From contig MNCI01007588.1 in assembly GCA_015680685.1 (NCBI GenBank), positions 82,104 through 146,103 of the forward strand: 64,000 nt of DNA, in the 5' to 3' direction. Under the pieces are notes generated by a model that was not told the DNA's origin, ran no database searches, and worked only from the letters and a program-made list of their open reading frames with translations. The stretch is from Gnetum montanum. Lineage: Eukaryota > Streptophyta > Gnetopsida > Gnetales > Gnetaceae. Positions 11,160 to 23,269 of this stretch are shown in pieces. The translations under genes and the position numbers were made by a program. The stretch's first letter is position 1. Every line of letters begins with the position of its first letter.

Positions 11160-14100
11160 TGACATGGCTATGCATGAGTAGATCTTCTCACCTTTGGTCC
11201 TCATAGGGCCTCATGGCAACATCAAGCAATGCATTGACCCTCATTGCCTAAACCTCGAGCCTACAGCCTATAATGAATACATAGCATCTGTAGAAGCACC
11301 ACTAGACTAGCTTGACCATCTAGTTAAGGCTCTCGATCTAGAGGCATGGGATGTCATAGAGGATCCCCTTGCCAAAATCCCTATGGAAACACATAATGGC
11401 AAGGTGAAAATGCTAAAACTAAGCACCTTGCTAGAATCTCGCTATGCTCAAGAAATCCCTAAAGTACTTAATGATGACATCAAAGCATTTACATGGTCAT
11501 ATGAGGACATACTAATTCTAAATCCCCAGTTAGTCCAACATACCATCATCCTCAATTCCTACATCAAACTGGTTAAGCAAAAAGCAAGCAAGGTCATACC
11601 TAAGGTGGCATTGGTAATCCATGATGAGATCACTAAGCTTTATAAAGCTGGTTTCATCAAGGCTATTGACTATGCAGACTGGGTCTCCAACATTGTAGTT
11701 GTGCCTAAGAAATATGGAAGTATACACATTTGCATAAACTTTTGGGACCTAAACAAGGCAACCATCAAAGACAACTTCCTGTTGCCTAGTATCAATCAAC
11801 TAATCAATACCATGGCTTGACACACCTTGTTGTCCTTCATGGATGGGCTCTTAGGCTACAACCAGATTAGGATCAATCTTGAGCACTAGCTCAGTACAAC
11901 CTTGATGACCCCCTAGGATATGTTTTGCTACACAATGATGTCTTTTGGATTAAAAATGTAGAAGCAACATATCAATTCACAATGACATACATCTTTAGCA
12001 ACTACATGCTTAGTTTGATTAAGACTACATAGATGATATTGTAGTTAAGTCCAAAGTGGCCCACAAGCATGCAAATGACTTAGAATTAGAGCTTAAAAGT
12101 TTCCTAAAACACGAGCTTAGGTTAAACCCCAAGAAGTGTGTTTTTGGCATCAGAACAAGTAGCATGCTTAGCTTTGTAGTATCTGAAGTAGGTATACACA
12201 TAGATCTTGACAAGGTTAAGGCCATAACCAATTTAGCATCATCAACTAGCCTTAAGGAGCTATGAGGATTACAAGGTAGACTACAATTCATATGCATGTT
12301 TATCACTTGGTTAACTGACAAGTTACAACCAATGTAACATTTTCTCAAGAAAGGAGCCTACTTCGAGTGGACAGCTCAGTGCCAACAAGAATTTGACAAC
12401 ATTAAGCAAGAATTAGCACAACTACCTATGGTTTACCCTCTACAAGAAGATAAGCCTTTTTACATCTACCTTGCCACTTTCGACATGTCCATTGCTTCTC
12501 TACTTTTCCAAAAGCAAGATGATGGCATAGAGGTACTAGTCTACTACCTAAGTCATGTGTTAGTAGCCCACGAAATGAGATACAATGATGTGGATAAGTA
12601 TTGTCTTGTCCTAGTCTTCTCACTAAAGAAGTGGAGGCATTACCTCGTCAACAGCCAAGTTAACATCATTTGCAAAAACAACATACTTCGAGCTATAACA
12701 ATGAATATCTACGAAAGTAGTGGCATTGCATAGTGGAAAGTAATAACTATGGAGTTTGACCTACATTATGTTGTGCAAGCCTAAATGAAAGGTCAAGCAA
12801 TAGCCACACAACTCATGACTTCACCAATAGATGATCAAGCTACCATAGACCCTAAGTTCCCAAATGAGCATGTTAGCAGTATTAGCCATGTGCTGAATGA
12901 CTATGAGGCACTACTACATTTTGATGGAGCTTCAACCTCTCAAGAGGGTAGTGCCACTGCTATTATGATGTTTCCCTCTGGGGAGATCTGGTCCTTCACA
13001 TATCATTTCATAATTTCTTGCACCAACAGCATGGTAAAGTATGAAGGTCTCCTCCAAGGCATCCTTGCAGCACATAACCTAGGAATCTAATGCATACTGA
13101 TCTCAGGTGATTCACAACTAGTGGTTAATCAGGTAACAGAAGTCTACACCTGTAAAGCACAACATTTACAATCTTATTGCAACTTAACAAAACACTTGCT
13201 CCAATACTTTGTAGTTACTAATGTTCAACACGTCCCCTAAAGCAAAAATGCCATTGCCAACACACTTAGCATAGCACCTAGCATGCAAAAGAGTGGTATG
13301 ATGATATCAAGGCATACCTTCTACAAGGTAAGCCTCCATAACACTTAACTTTTACTCAAAGGATGCAATACGCAAACCTTCATGGCAATATGTCATCATG
13401 GATGATAACACATTATGTTGCAAATCCTACAATGGCATACTACTAACCTGCATAAGTGAAAATGAAGCAAAAGAAATTGATGAGAAGTCCACAAAGGACT
13501 ATGTGAAGGTCACATAGCACTTGGGGCAATGGTAGCAAAAATTAGACGACTAGGCTACTATTGGCCTTACATGAAAAGAAATTGCATCTCAAAATTCAAA
13601 ATGTGTAATACTTGTCAATGACATAGTAACTTAATGCACATCCCACCAACTGAATTGTATATAATGCAAATCACATGGCCATTCCAATGTTGGGGCTTGG
13701 ACATCATTGGACCCATAACATCCAAGTCCATTGCAAGGCATAGCTTTATAATAACCACAATGGAATATTTCACCAAGTGGGTCAAAGCTATTCCCCTTAG
13801 GAAGATGACATCATAGTAGGTTTCCAAGTTTGTGTTGGATAATAGAGTGACCTATTTCAGTGTGCCCATGACCATAGTCATGCACAACGAACTGTAGTTT
13901 AGCATCATCAAAATCAAAGCCTCTTGTGATCACTTTGGCATCAAATACTCCTTTTCATTACCATACTACCCTTAGGAAAATGGCCAAGCGGAGGCCACTA
14001 AAAAGATCATCATCAACCTTCTCAAGAAGATGCTAAGCAACAACAAATAATGATGGCATGAGCAACTAATCTATGCACTTTGGGCCTACCACACTATGCA

Positions 14101-14535
14101 TCGAATAGTAATAGGTATGATGCCTTATATCCTCATTTATAGATCTAAAGTAGTTTTGTTGCTTGAATTATAGGTTTCATCACTCTGCATAATCCTCTCA
14201 AACTTCATCAACGAAGGTCAAAACAATGAGTTGAGGAGCATAGACCTTGACTCAATAGAAGACGAGTGCATGTGTACACTTAATCGCATTGAGTGGTATC
14301 AAGAAAGGCAATGGAAAAGGCATCATTACAACTAGCATCAATGCTCAATCAAGAGATGGGACCTAGTCCTCAACACCATTTGCAAACTCGTGGATAAATT
14401 CTTAGCCAATTGGGAAGGGCCTTTCCTAGTCACTAAGGCCTATGACAACTGAGCATTTAAGCTCACTAATTAAGACAGAAATGAGTTTGCCAATCTAGTG
14501 AACCATTTACACTTGAAGTTGTACTACATCTAGCA
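11160..14535 (+). pseudogene. Tat-like Ty3/gypsy pol: RT, RNase H, second RNase H, integrase
   Basis: Domains in order: a pre-RT linker (TWSYEDILILNPQLVQH), RT (AGFIKAIDYADWVSNIVVVPKK, about 11644-11715; catalytic YIDD at 12026-12037), and retroviral-type RNase H (YLATFDMSIASLLF and VYYLSHVL, about 12460-12560). A second RNase H module follows at about 12900-13090 (LHFDGASTSQEGSATAIMMF ... YEGLLQGILAAHNLGI), then integrase (WGLDIIGPITSK near 13693, GQAEATKKIIINLLKK near 13985). Two RNase H modules in tandem mark the Tat/Ogre branch of plant Ty3/gypsy elements. Stops and frameshifts are many, and no gag lies between the upstream LTR-like region and RT. Confidence 0.8.
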
Positions 14536-14559
14536 TGCAACACCACACATCAATAAAGC

Positions 14560-14930
14560 AAGGTAAACATTCATCCACTACAACGTTAAACTAGCACAAC
14601 TTGTCTGCTATGATGTTAAATTGGCACAACTCATCCACTACAACATTAAACTAGCATAAAGGTCTACTATGACTATAAACTAGCATAACTCATCCTTGGG
14701 TTATGATGTTAAACTAGCATAACATGTTCGCTAAGACTATAAATTGGCAATCCACCATGACTTTAAAGTGGCACAACACATTCACTAAGATGTTGAACTA
14801 GCACAAAGTAGTGTATTAGGACTATAAACTAGCACAACATGACCTACTAGGACCTTAAACTAGGTCCAACAATCTACTAGGACTATAAACTAGTAAAGCC
14901 ATGGTCTACCAAGACCTTAAACTAGGTTCA
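14560..14930 (+). repeat. Degenerate tandem repeat ('ctatgactataaactagcacaac')
   Basis: About ten units of roughly 30-40 bp carry the core (CTAnnA)GACnnTAAACTaGCACAAC and start just after the integrase stop. The same kind of array occurs at 1560-1915. Its position between integrase and 3' LTR makes it an element-specific untranslated repeat. Confidence 0.7.
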
Positions 14931-16130
14931 CATTAATAAATTTTCTCATCCTTCTATAAGCGAGTGAGCAAGCATACCATAGCTCTCCTTTTACACCAAG
15001 TGAGAAAGCACACTATAGTTCCAAAATAAAGCATTGGCAATTTACATGACATGTGTTACTGATGTCAACTTCTACATTTTTTCATTTGTAGTTTATTTGA
15101 ATTTATGTATTGTGTGGTTTTCTTATCTTCTTGAAGTTGTGTTTGCAAGACAAAGCCCCAAACAGTCATGCAAAGGTGCATCTCATCACAGTAGCAAGTT
15201 GCCACATTACTTTGATGTGCATGATTAGACTAACTAAGCCTCTCAAGAGTGCACATTCCCTTTATCTAGTTATAGCCTGCTCACATAAACTCCTACATCC
15301 CAATGCCCTCTCATTCCCCACATAGCAAAGATTGCAAACCTCTTTGATGCTCACGTGTTGTGACCACATGGCATCCTCTTCAAGTCAAACCGTAAAATCC
15401 AAGGTGGATGTAACATAAGTCATCCCACGGAAAGCCTCTATTGGCTGGTCAAAGTTGAGATGGATGTAACACAAGTCATCCTATGGAAGAAACATCTATC
15501 ATACATATGCAATGTGGTTTTGCAAACACCAAAGCAAAGCCCATCTAGTGACATGCAACCCACATGATGAAAAGCACCTCACAGTAAGCATTTAGCAACA
15601 TGTAGATCCTAAAGTAGGTTCGTCCCATAGTAAAAAGTAAAAATAAAAAAGAGAAAAGAAATAGAAAGAGCAAAAGGGAAAGAGCATGTCCCAAAGCAAC
15701 CCAGCAGCATTGTAATTTTGTAATCGGTTCAACCCTAAATTTACACTAACTCTCTTACAAGCACTCTAATGAGAGGTCAACGTTTTCAAGGGCAAGTAAC
15801 TTTGGTGCCATGGTCATCATCAGCCATAAAGTCCTCACATTATAACATCTTGTTTGCACTTCATCCTCCCCTTTACCCCCAACACATCACCTACACCTTT
15901 TACTCTTGCCTCTCACCTACCATTTAGCATACCACTCTCCATAGCACTCTTGTGCATGGTGCAGCAACATCCAACCACACATTAAAGAGCGATGTTGGTA
16001 ACAAGCTTTTTGTGATGTTTTGTTGTTATTTGTCGACATCCCCCAAGCCACTCCTACAAACATCAACAAAGAGGGGCCAATGAAAAACCACCAAATCCAA
16101 ACTATAGCATCCCAACTATAAATTTTTCTA
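14931..16130 (+). other. Tat-like element 3' untranslated region
   Basis: No domain is recognisable. It contains a T-rich hydrophobic reading frame (15034-15228) like that at 1330-1545, an imperfect repeat of 'gtggatgtaacataagtcatcc' (about 15400 and 15460), and an A/G-rich stretch at 15625-15690 that could have been a polypurine tract. The likely start of the 3' LTR is somewhere in 15.7-16.1 kb. Confidence 0.35.
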
Positions 16131-16134
16131 AGTG

Positions 16135-17010
16135 TTAGGACTATGCTCTCCATTTCCCTAGAGCATAATCAACCTCCAATGGAAAGTGTAGTCAAAATGA
16201 AGGCCAAATTTGCAATTTTTTCTAAGTCTCAACACAAATCTAGTTGTAGAAAATTTTTCTAAGTGTTGGAACTATGCTCTTGACTACCCCAAAGCATAGT
16301 CAGCCTCTAGTGAAGAATGTCGTCAACAAAAGGAGAAGTGTTCACAAGTCTCAATAAGTTCCAAGACTATGCTCACCCCCAATTGAGAGTGTAGTTAGCC
16401 TCTTGTGGGGAGCATAGTCTACAAGAAACTCATTTTCTCAAATGTTCACAGCACTGGGACTATGCTCTTCATTGCCACAGAGCATAGTTAGCCTCCAATG
16501 GAGAGTGTAGTTAACATAGAGACCAATTTTTTCTGCAAATTTTTGTAAGTGTTGAAACTACACTCGACCCCAATTGAGAGTGTAGGTAGCCTCTCATGGA
16601 GAGTGTAGTTAACACATGATCATTTTTGAAAATTTTTCTAAGTGTGGGACTATGCTCTCCCTAGTCCAAAGCATAGTCAAGTGTAGTCAACAAGAACAAC
16701 CTCAAGTAGCCTCCATAGCATAATGACACCACTCAGCTCAACTCTAACTCACCTTTAGCAAGCATAGTTAGCAAAATGCTTCTCTTTTGTATCTTCTTTT
16801 GCCCAAAATTGTACCTACGCTCGAGCCCACACAAGAGCATGGAGAGCATAGTCCCAGAGTATAGTCTTCAATTTCCATTTTTCTCAAGTACCTTGCAATC
16901 TTCTTAACATACACATGCGATCAACAACATAGTCACAGTCTCGTAGAGTTTGGCAAAGCATAGCAAAGCACAACACCACCAACCCAGTGGAGAGTGTAGT
17001 TGGATGAGAG
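16135..17010 (+). repeat. Array of short inverted repeats GACTATGCTCTC / GAGAGCATAGTC in an LTR-like region
   Basis: GACTATGCTCTC-type words occur near 16139, 16269, 16365, 16456 and 16646. Each is followed 8-20 bp later by its near reverse complement (AGAGCATAATC 16160, AAAGCATAGTC 16291, GGAGCATAGTC about 16409, AGAGCATAGTTA 16480, AAAGCATAGTC 16668). GGAGAGTGTAGT forms lie in between. Each pair could fold into a stem of 10-12 bp. The spacers share 'ttttctaagtgt', so the array grew by duplication of units of about 100-190 bp. A TATAAATA follows at 17075, consistent with a U3 region. Confidence 0.65.
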
Positions 17011-17074
17011 CATAGTCCCACCTGTCCCCTTTGCCATGTGGAAGAAACCCTGCATTCTATGCTAACCCTAAAGC

Positions 17075-17082
17075 TATAAATA
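17075..17082 (+). promoter_or_regulatory. TATA box of Tat-like LTR
   Basis: TATAAATA stands in 'aaagctataaataccc' just downstream of the inverted-repeat array, the order expected for U3 enhancer-like repeats and a core promoter. It is inferred from position and motif only. Confidence 0.45.
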
Positions 17083-17222
17083 CCCATGCCTTTAATGTTT
17101 TTAGGGTTGGAAAATTTAAGGGTTGGGTGATTTTTGATGTGAGCAAATCTAAGGAGCACTTGGAAGAAGTCTAAAAGCATATTAGCAAAGTTGCAAACCA
17201 CCATAGTCCATTGGGACACCAC

Positions 17223-17769
17223 AATTAATAGTACATCATGGCAACCAAACTAGCAAACGCAAACATCTTGGTGGAGCACTAATCTTTGTAACTAGACACC
17301 TCCGAGACTATGACTATGCTGTCCACTACACCCATTGTACACTGTGTACTTTCTAACCCCTTTTGGTGTTAATTATGCTCAACCCCATTTGAGGTGGTAT
17401 TTGCTTCTCTCTCTCTCTCTTTTTCTTTGCATTTTTCACACTTTACTTGTATTTTTTATTGTTGTACTTCTTATTCATGCCTAAAACTACATTTGGGTGG
17501 TGGTCTACACATGTTGACACCATCCACTTCATCAAAACTCTTAACTATGCTCAACCCCACTAACACCATGAACACTGCCTACACACTTAATACCATTTCA
17601 CATCAACATTGCAGCTAACCATGTTACACCCTTGTTGCATCTAGTAAGTCCCTACTTGATTGGCTAGACCATTTAGGGCATCCCATCTCTGCTTCCAATA
17701 GGCCCTCACGTGAATTTAGGGTTAGGCTGTGAGCCCATTGACCTCGGTGTTCTAGTCGTCAACGTTTTC
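17223..17769. other. LTR end / junction region, CT-rich run
   Basis: Contains a (CT)n-rich stretch at 17406-17430 and the end of LTR-like sequence, then passes into element D near 17.64-17.77 kb. No protein, primer site or target duplication could be fixed here. Confidence 0.3.
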
Positions 17770-18289
17770 AGTTGCTACATTGTTGACTACCAAACAACCA
17801 TAGTCTAAATTGGAGAAATAGGTGGTCAATTCATACTTCTTGTACAAAGTTAAGTTCAAGCATCACAAAGACACCAAGTAGAAACTTGAGGTTGCAAATG
17901 TAGAACTCGATGTTCTCATGTAATGCTTCATCAATAAATGGTCTAAAGTTGAGAACCTGGCCAGGAGAATGAGTGACTACCAAGAGCTGTAGAATGTAGT
18001 AAAGGTGTTCAATGTTCAATGTAAATTTTTTGCTACCTGGTTCATGAATGCAAAGGAGCTATTCCTAGCAATTCCCTATCCTTGGGATGTTCCCACACCT
18101 AACCATATTCGCAATGCAGCATGGACTATATATGATCCTAGGAGTAAAGAGAAGAACATGAAGGTACTTTTGGACATCTTTCATCTTCCACTAGAAGTTG
18201 CAGCTACTACAGGACAACCACAACGTGTGCTTGAAGCAAAGAAAGATCCTTCAAAGCCTCAGGAACCTCCACTGCTTGGGACCATTTGA
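17770..18289 (+). pseudogene. ORF3 C-terminal part of Athila-like element D
   Basis: A plus-strand frame with a few stops shows coiled-coil sequence (VANVELDVL, KVENLARRMSDYQEL). It then gives an open C-terminal block containing FFATWFMNAKELFLAIPYPW and VPTPNHIRNAAWTIYDPRSK, ending with PPLLGTI and TGA at 18287-18289. The minus-strand ORF3 of element C ends the same way (FATWYVKANQMFLQLPCPWE, VPTP, PPPPGTT-stop). The block is therefore a conserved protein C-terminus, not chance. The N-terminal half is missing because the Tat-like element abuts it. The function is not known. Confidence 0.65.
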
Positions 18290-18544
18290 ACTTCTTCCTC
18301 ATCTTTGCATCATCAAAGGAATTGTATTTGTCATTTTTGTCCATGTGCTCAATTTTTTGGTCCTAAACATCAAAATTTTGTAATGATTGTAAATCTGTAC
18401 ACTTGGGCACTTAGTGTTTGTTTATGTTTGTGTTTGTGAATGTCAATAATTAGTCAATAATCCCATACCTTCCCAAAATTTTGTGGGAAACTTGTTCCTC
18501 ATTTTGTTCACTTAAGGACAAATTTTCATTTAGTTATGAGAGTA
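18290..18544 (+). other. 3' untranslated region and polypurine-like tract of element D
   Basis: Carries AATAATCCCATACCT (18456-18470) and 'cattttgttcacttaaggacaa', both shared with element B (39625-39639) and, in reverse orientation, with element C (51872-51886). A degraded purine run (ATGAGAGTA, about 18536-18544) sits directly before the LTR, where B and C have ATGGGGCTA and ATGGGGGTA. Confidence 0.6.
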
Positions 18545-19367
18545 TTATGAGTCATGTTTTCTTGGGTTTCATTGATGCAATGTTTGTTTTCACCTATAGA
18601 TACATGCTCACCCATTGTGTTTATGGCATCTTTGGTCATAGTTGAAGCAGAGCTCTTGTAATTTTCTTACTTGAAAGTTACAATATTTTTCTAAGTGTCC
18701 ACAATGGGAGCCACAGAGTGTATAGATCTTTATTTGAGCACATCTTTACCTGAGCACAGTAATGTATGTAGTAATAAAAATGAACTTTCTAATAAACCTT
18801 GTAGCACTTTGAAATAGATTAAATTTTTACTTATGCATTTATTGTTTTATGCAATTTCCTTTAATGCTTTAAGTAATTAAGTAATCAATTAAACTAAATT
18901 AAGCTAGATTAAATAGCAATTAATTAAGCACATAAGTATGATAACTTCGAGCATTTGCTTAGTGCTTAGTAATCTCAATAATGCTTAACATTTAATAACC
19001 CAGTAGCATTAAACATCTTCAAAATGTGTACGACAAGTGGGAATGGATGCTTTTGTTAAGATTAGCTAGCTATAGCTAGTTAGATTCAATTAACAATTTA
19101 ATTATTTTATTTTAGACATTATTATTTACCCTTAGGAAACTTAAAGTATAAAATGTAAAAATGATAAAAATCATATGTCTCAATTGCACTTAATCATACC
19201 TTTGCATTTCACAAGTGTAATTGGAAAGATAATGATTACAATGATTAGTTTCACCTCCTAGAGACCAGTGTACTTAGAAGGCTATAAGTCCAAAGAATTT
19301 GACTAGATCACTCATGAACGCTTAGTGATTCATACGGTTGGATGTAGGATCTACTCACCGCTCATCA
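18545..19367 (+). repeat. LTR of element D
   Basis: The 823-bp segment is clearly homologous to the LTRs of B (for example 'aataaaaatgaactttctaataaaccttgtagcac', quoted in part; and the closing CACCGCTCATCA). The start is placed by alignment at TTATGAGT, where B has TGATGAAG, so the terminal TG is mutated. It is the 3' LTR, because ORF3 and 3' UTR precede it. No second LTR of D is in the window. Confidence 0.7.
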
Positions 19368-20479
19368 CTAATGACATAGGATATAAAATATGTAACTACT
19401 AAAAATGAATTGAGTTGGAAAAGCCATAGAATGTACTTGAAACTCTAACTTATGCAACAAAAAAAAAGCCAAAATAGGTATAACATGTATCATGATGTAA
19501 ATGGAAAGTTAGCATATGACACCTGCTGTTTGATGATTATTGATGTTATACCCTTTGGTCACCAAGTAGTTTACTTCATACAATGGAGCATTAAGCACTA
19601 ATGAATTAGCTTTAGCATGAGCTTAGATGTTTGTTGGCATAGTGATGAATTTGATAAGGTCCTCTAATTCCAAGATATGCTCTTTGAAGTTGAAATATGA
19701 TCAAAAATAAAAAGATTTATCTTCTTCTACCTCATTGCTACAATAATCTAAGATAAGTCTTTACCTCCAAGAGTTTAATCTTTGGATATGAATGCTAAAG
19801 AAACAACATCTAATGTAAGAGTAATTACTATAGTGATCAGAGCATGAGTAGATTAGTTCTACATAATTTGAAATGATACCTTATTCCTTGTTTGAATATG
19901 GTGTTTATATACATGTCCTTTTTCATTTTCTTTATCATTGAATGTTGCTTCTTTTTTGTATCCTTGTTAGGATCATAATGATTAGTGTAGGAGTAGGAAG
20001 CAAGGGCAATTCTTATGACCTTAATGGAAAAGGAGGATGAGATGATGGTAGAATAGCATATGATAATACATGTGGCTAATCAACTAGTTTAGATGGGATA
20101 TGTAAAGGTAACAAGTTTCTTGGAGAAAAAGGAAGATAGTTAAACATGGGATTTTAGTGAATGGGAAATACACATATTGAGGTGTTGTATCGATAATGAA
20201 TGAAGCTCTACATGAAGTCAGAGTTATAGAAGCATTAGGATTATCTAAGGAAAGGATAATTGTAAAGGGATGTTTGGAACTTCATGGATTCTATCGGATA
20301 GATGATTACAAATTATTTTGAAAGGATCCTATTTAAATGACAAATCCAATTTTAGGATGATTATCTTTGTGCTACAAGAAAAATGCTAAAACTCTCCTTG
20401 AGTGAGTTAAATGGGTTTTAAAAGATTTACATATCTTGCTTGCTAAGCTGCATTAATGTATTAAAAACCAACTTCCTTT
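19368..20479. other. No recognisable feature
   Basis: AT-rich sequence between the LTR of D and the F gag. A plus-strand run near 20180-20310 reads ALHEVRVIEALGLSKERIIV without a match I can name. It may be the continuation of F beyond gag on the minus strand. Confidence 0.3.
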
Positions 20480-22213
20480 TTCCACCAACACTTTGATGTC
20501 ATCTTTGAGTGTGTTGTAATTGTCTCTGTCATGTCCCATAGCTTCATGGTAATAATAGAATTTGTTGGGGTTATATCACTTTGGGACTGATGGATCTCCT
20601 TATACATGTTATGAAGGGTTAGTGGCCAAAGTCTACAACCATTTGAATCTAGTTTACATCTACTTTAAGATCTATTTTAGGATTATGTGCTCCTCTTTCA
20701 ATAGCATGTTATTAAAATATGTGTAGATTATCATAAATTTGTGGTATTTGAATCTTTCCTTAAGTGGTCTTCTTTGCTAGCACCCATTTGATGAAGTTTT
20801 CTAATGTTGTTGAACTTCTCATTCGTGCTATCATTTCCTCAATTAGTTCATGATGAGTTCAACAAGGCTTGGTTCATATAAGTCACTGTTTGACCTATGT
20901 GAAAAGAGACTTTCTTCTTTCTAGCTACCTTCTTAGTCTTATTGTGAAAGTTCACCCATTTTAGATCATTACATTGAATGATAACCTTCTTAATGTGTTT
21001 CACCGAAGTAATGACATCATCAAGGCTAAGTGTTCTAGGATAGACCAACTTGCCCCTAATATAATCATTGAAAACTCCCTAAAAATATTTAATAGCTAAT
21101 AATTAAGTAGTGGATGGGCAAGCTCCATTGTGATTGAAGTCCATCTAGAGATAAATTTGGAGATAGGCTCATTAAGATCTTTCTTGATCATTAACAACCT
21201 ATGTAGTATGCTACCTCTACTAATATTGTACATAAATCACTCCATGATGGCTATGTAGAGTTTCTTCAATGAAGTGGTACACCCATGAAGAAGAGACATG
21301 TACCATTCAAGGTCTTTACCTATTAATAAGTTTGAAAAACTCCTTGGAATTATATTAGGTTTATTTGCTAATAACATACACTCATTATGAAATTTAATGA
21401 CAAAATTAGTGGGACTAGATTCTCCATTATACATGGTAAAATTTGATAATAAAACCCCTTTAGAAACTTGGGTAGGTGGGATTAATGAGCTAATAAGGTT
21501 AACAAGGATATGGATAATAAAAACTGTAGGACTTCCCCCATGTAATGTTATAGCCTTTCAGGTCTAATCCACATTAGCTTGCAATTGGACTGATAAGTCT
21601 TTAAGTAGAAATGTGAATTCAAGAGGCACACTAGGAATAGCTAGCATAGCAAAATTACCCAAGATGGAATTATGGCCAAGTAACACAAGCTAATAAGGTG
21701 CAATTGTGGGTAAGAAAAATAATTGGGAAATGTTATAATGAGATAATGGTTGAGAAGGTGGGAAGAATGGAAGTGAGACTTATTATTGTTGAACTAGTGG
21801 TATCATGAATAATGGTAAAAAAATGTTTAGTAAGTTATTACAATCTTGAACTTGTAGTTGGGATGCTAGAATTACAACTGTTGTATTAGGGAACAAGTTG
21901 TATGTTCACGCTAGGGTAACAATAGGAGGAGTGAAGGTAGCTGGAGTAACTAAAGCAAGAGATACATGGTAGATAGGTTAAGTGAGATACAAGTTCATAG
22001 GATTGGTGGAATTAATTAAATGAATGTACTTAGGAGATTCATTTGATGGTTGGATAAGATGTTAGTGGAGTGATTCTGTCACCATTGAAAGATGAGGATT
22101 TTCATCCTCTTCATCAACATGGATGCTAACATGATCTCCTCCTTTGCTTTGATGATTTTGAAATTCATAGCTCCTATTAAAGTTGATATTAGGATGATCC
22201 ACTTTGTAATCCA
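20480..22213 (-). pseudogene. Ty3/gypsy gag of element F
   Basis: The minus-strand start is MDYKVDHPNINFNRSYEFQN (ATG at about 22213). The capsid region reads MYNGESSPTNFVIKFHNECM (21434 downward) with WYMSL, as in the plant retrotransposon gag domain. A zinc-knuckle-like segment KFYYYHEAMGHDRDNY lies near 20545. There, Tyr stands where Cys is expected at two positions, which fits TGT/TGC-to-TAT/TAC decay. Stops occur throughout. The 5' leader of F is not adjacent on the right because element A lies there. Confidence 0.65.
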
Positions 22214-22246
22214 TCATAGTTTTTCATTGCTATATTTTGGCATCGG

Positions 22247-23128
22247 TGATAAAGTCAATTATTGGTCACCAAGGATATCACATTAACGATGTCATTTATA
22301 CAATATCGTAGCCCATGCTACATCATCATTGATATGATATCTCTAGATGTGGGTAGTTTTATAAATACAACACTTGGGTGCATAATCCAAAAAAAATTTC
22401 ATTCCACACCTTACCTAAACTCTTGCACTTTTGTTCCATAGTATTAGTGATAAAAGTGAATGCCCGCAGTTCGATGTCTAATAGTTGAATGGAGTCTTTA
22501 TTCAAATAGATTATACTTGGGCATCGATTGTGAATGGAAATAAAGATCAAGATTACTTCACATCATTGCAACATCCACTTAGTATTTATTGTGTTTACAT
22601 AGAATAATGTTTTGTGCTTTCTAGCTTAATGTTTTACCTTTCCAAAGCACTTTACTTTTACTCATTTATAGTAAGAAAAATGAGTACAACTAATTTCAAG
22701 CACTTAAGTATAATCATTTGGTAAGCCTAGTAGAGTTATTGCCTGGTACACCCAGTAGCATAATGCTTGGTAACCCAGTAACAATTATGCAAAGCTTAAG
22801 GTGTGTATAGCAAATCAAGAATGGATACTCATCACATAGATTGTATTATATTTACTTACCTATTATCACTTATACTTAGTAATTACTCTATTTTCATTAT
22901 GGCTACACTTAGAAGCATTTTAGGCCTCACAACATCAATTATCATATGCCTCATAGTGAGCTAAACCATATGCTTAGATTTCATTAGCTCCACATGGAAA
23001 GATAATGGTCTCAAACTTCAACTCAATTACTAGCATACCAACATTTTCTATCTATAGATTATGATTGAGTCATGCGTGAACGCTCATGACTTGTATGGTT
23101 GGATGTTGGATTGCTCCATCGGTTATCA
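22247..23128 (+). repeat. 5' LTR of element A
   Basis: Starts TGATAAAG and ends GGTTATCA directly before the primer site. Aligns along its length with 48279-49174, with roughly one difference in ten by eye and a 23-bp length difference near the start. Contains GATATC/AATATC boxes (22274, 22302, 22336) upstream of TATAAATA. Confidence 0.75.
22360..22367 (+). promoter_or_regulatory. TATA box in LTR of A
   Basis: TATAAATA in 'gttttataaatacaac', followed by 'cacttgggtgca', which also follows the TATA box in the LTRs of B. Confidence 0.55.
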
Positions 23129-23129
23129 T

Positions 23130-23147
23130 TGGTGCCATTATTAAGGA
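23130..23147 (+). promoter_or_regulatory. Primer-binding site of A (tRNA-Asp type)
   Basis: TGGTGCCATTATTAAGGA, immediately after the LTR. It differs from the site in element C at four positions, all C-to-T or G-to-A. The intact site is complementary to the 3' end of plant tRNA-Asp apart from a few bases. Confidence 0.75.
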
Positions 23148-23269
23148 TAGTTAATGTGTGCTAAGTAGTTGATTTCACAAAATTTGTTGTATTAGGAATC
23201 CAAAGTTAAAATTTATAATCGTTAAACAAATTTAACATACACATATTTAATAAGAATCATAGTTTCAAC

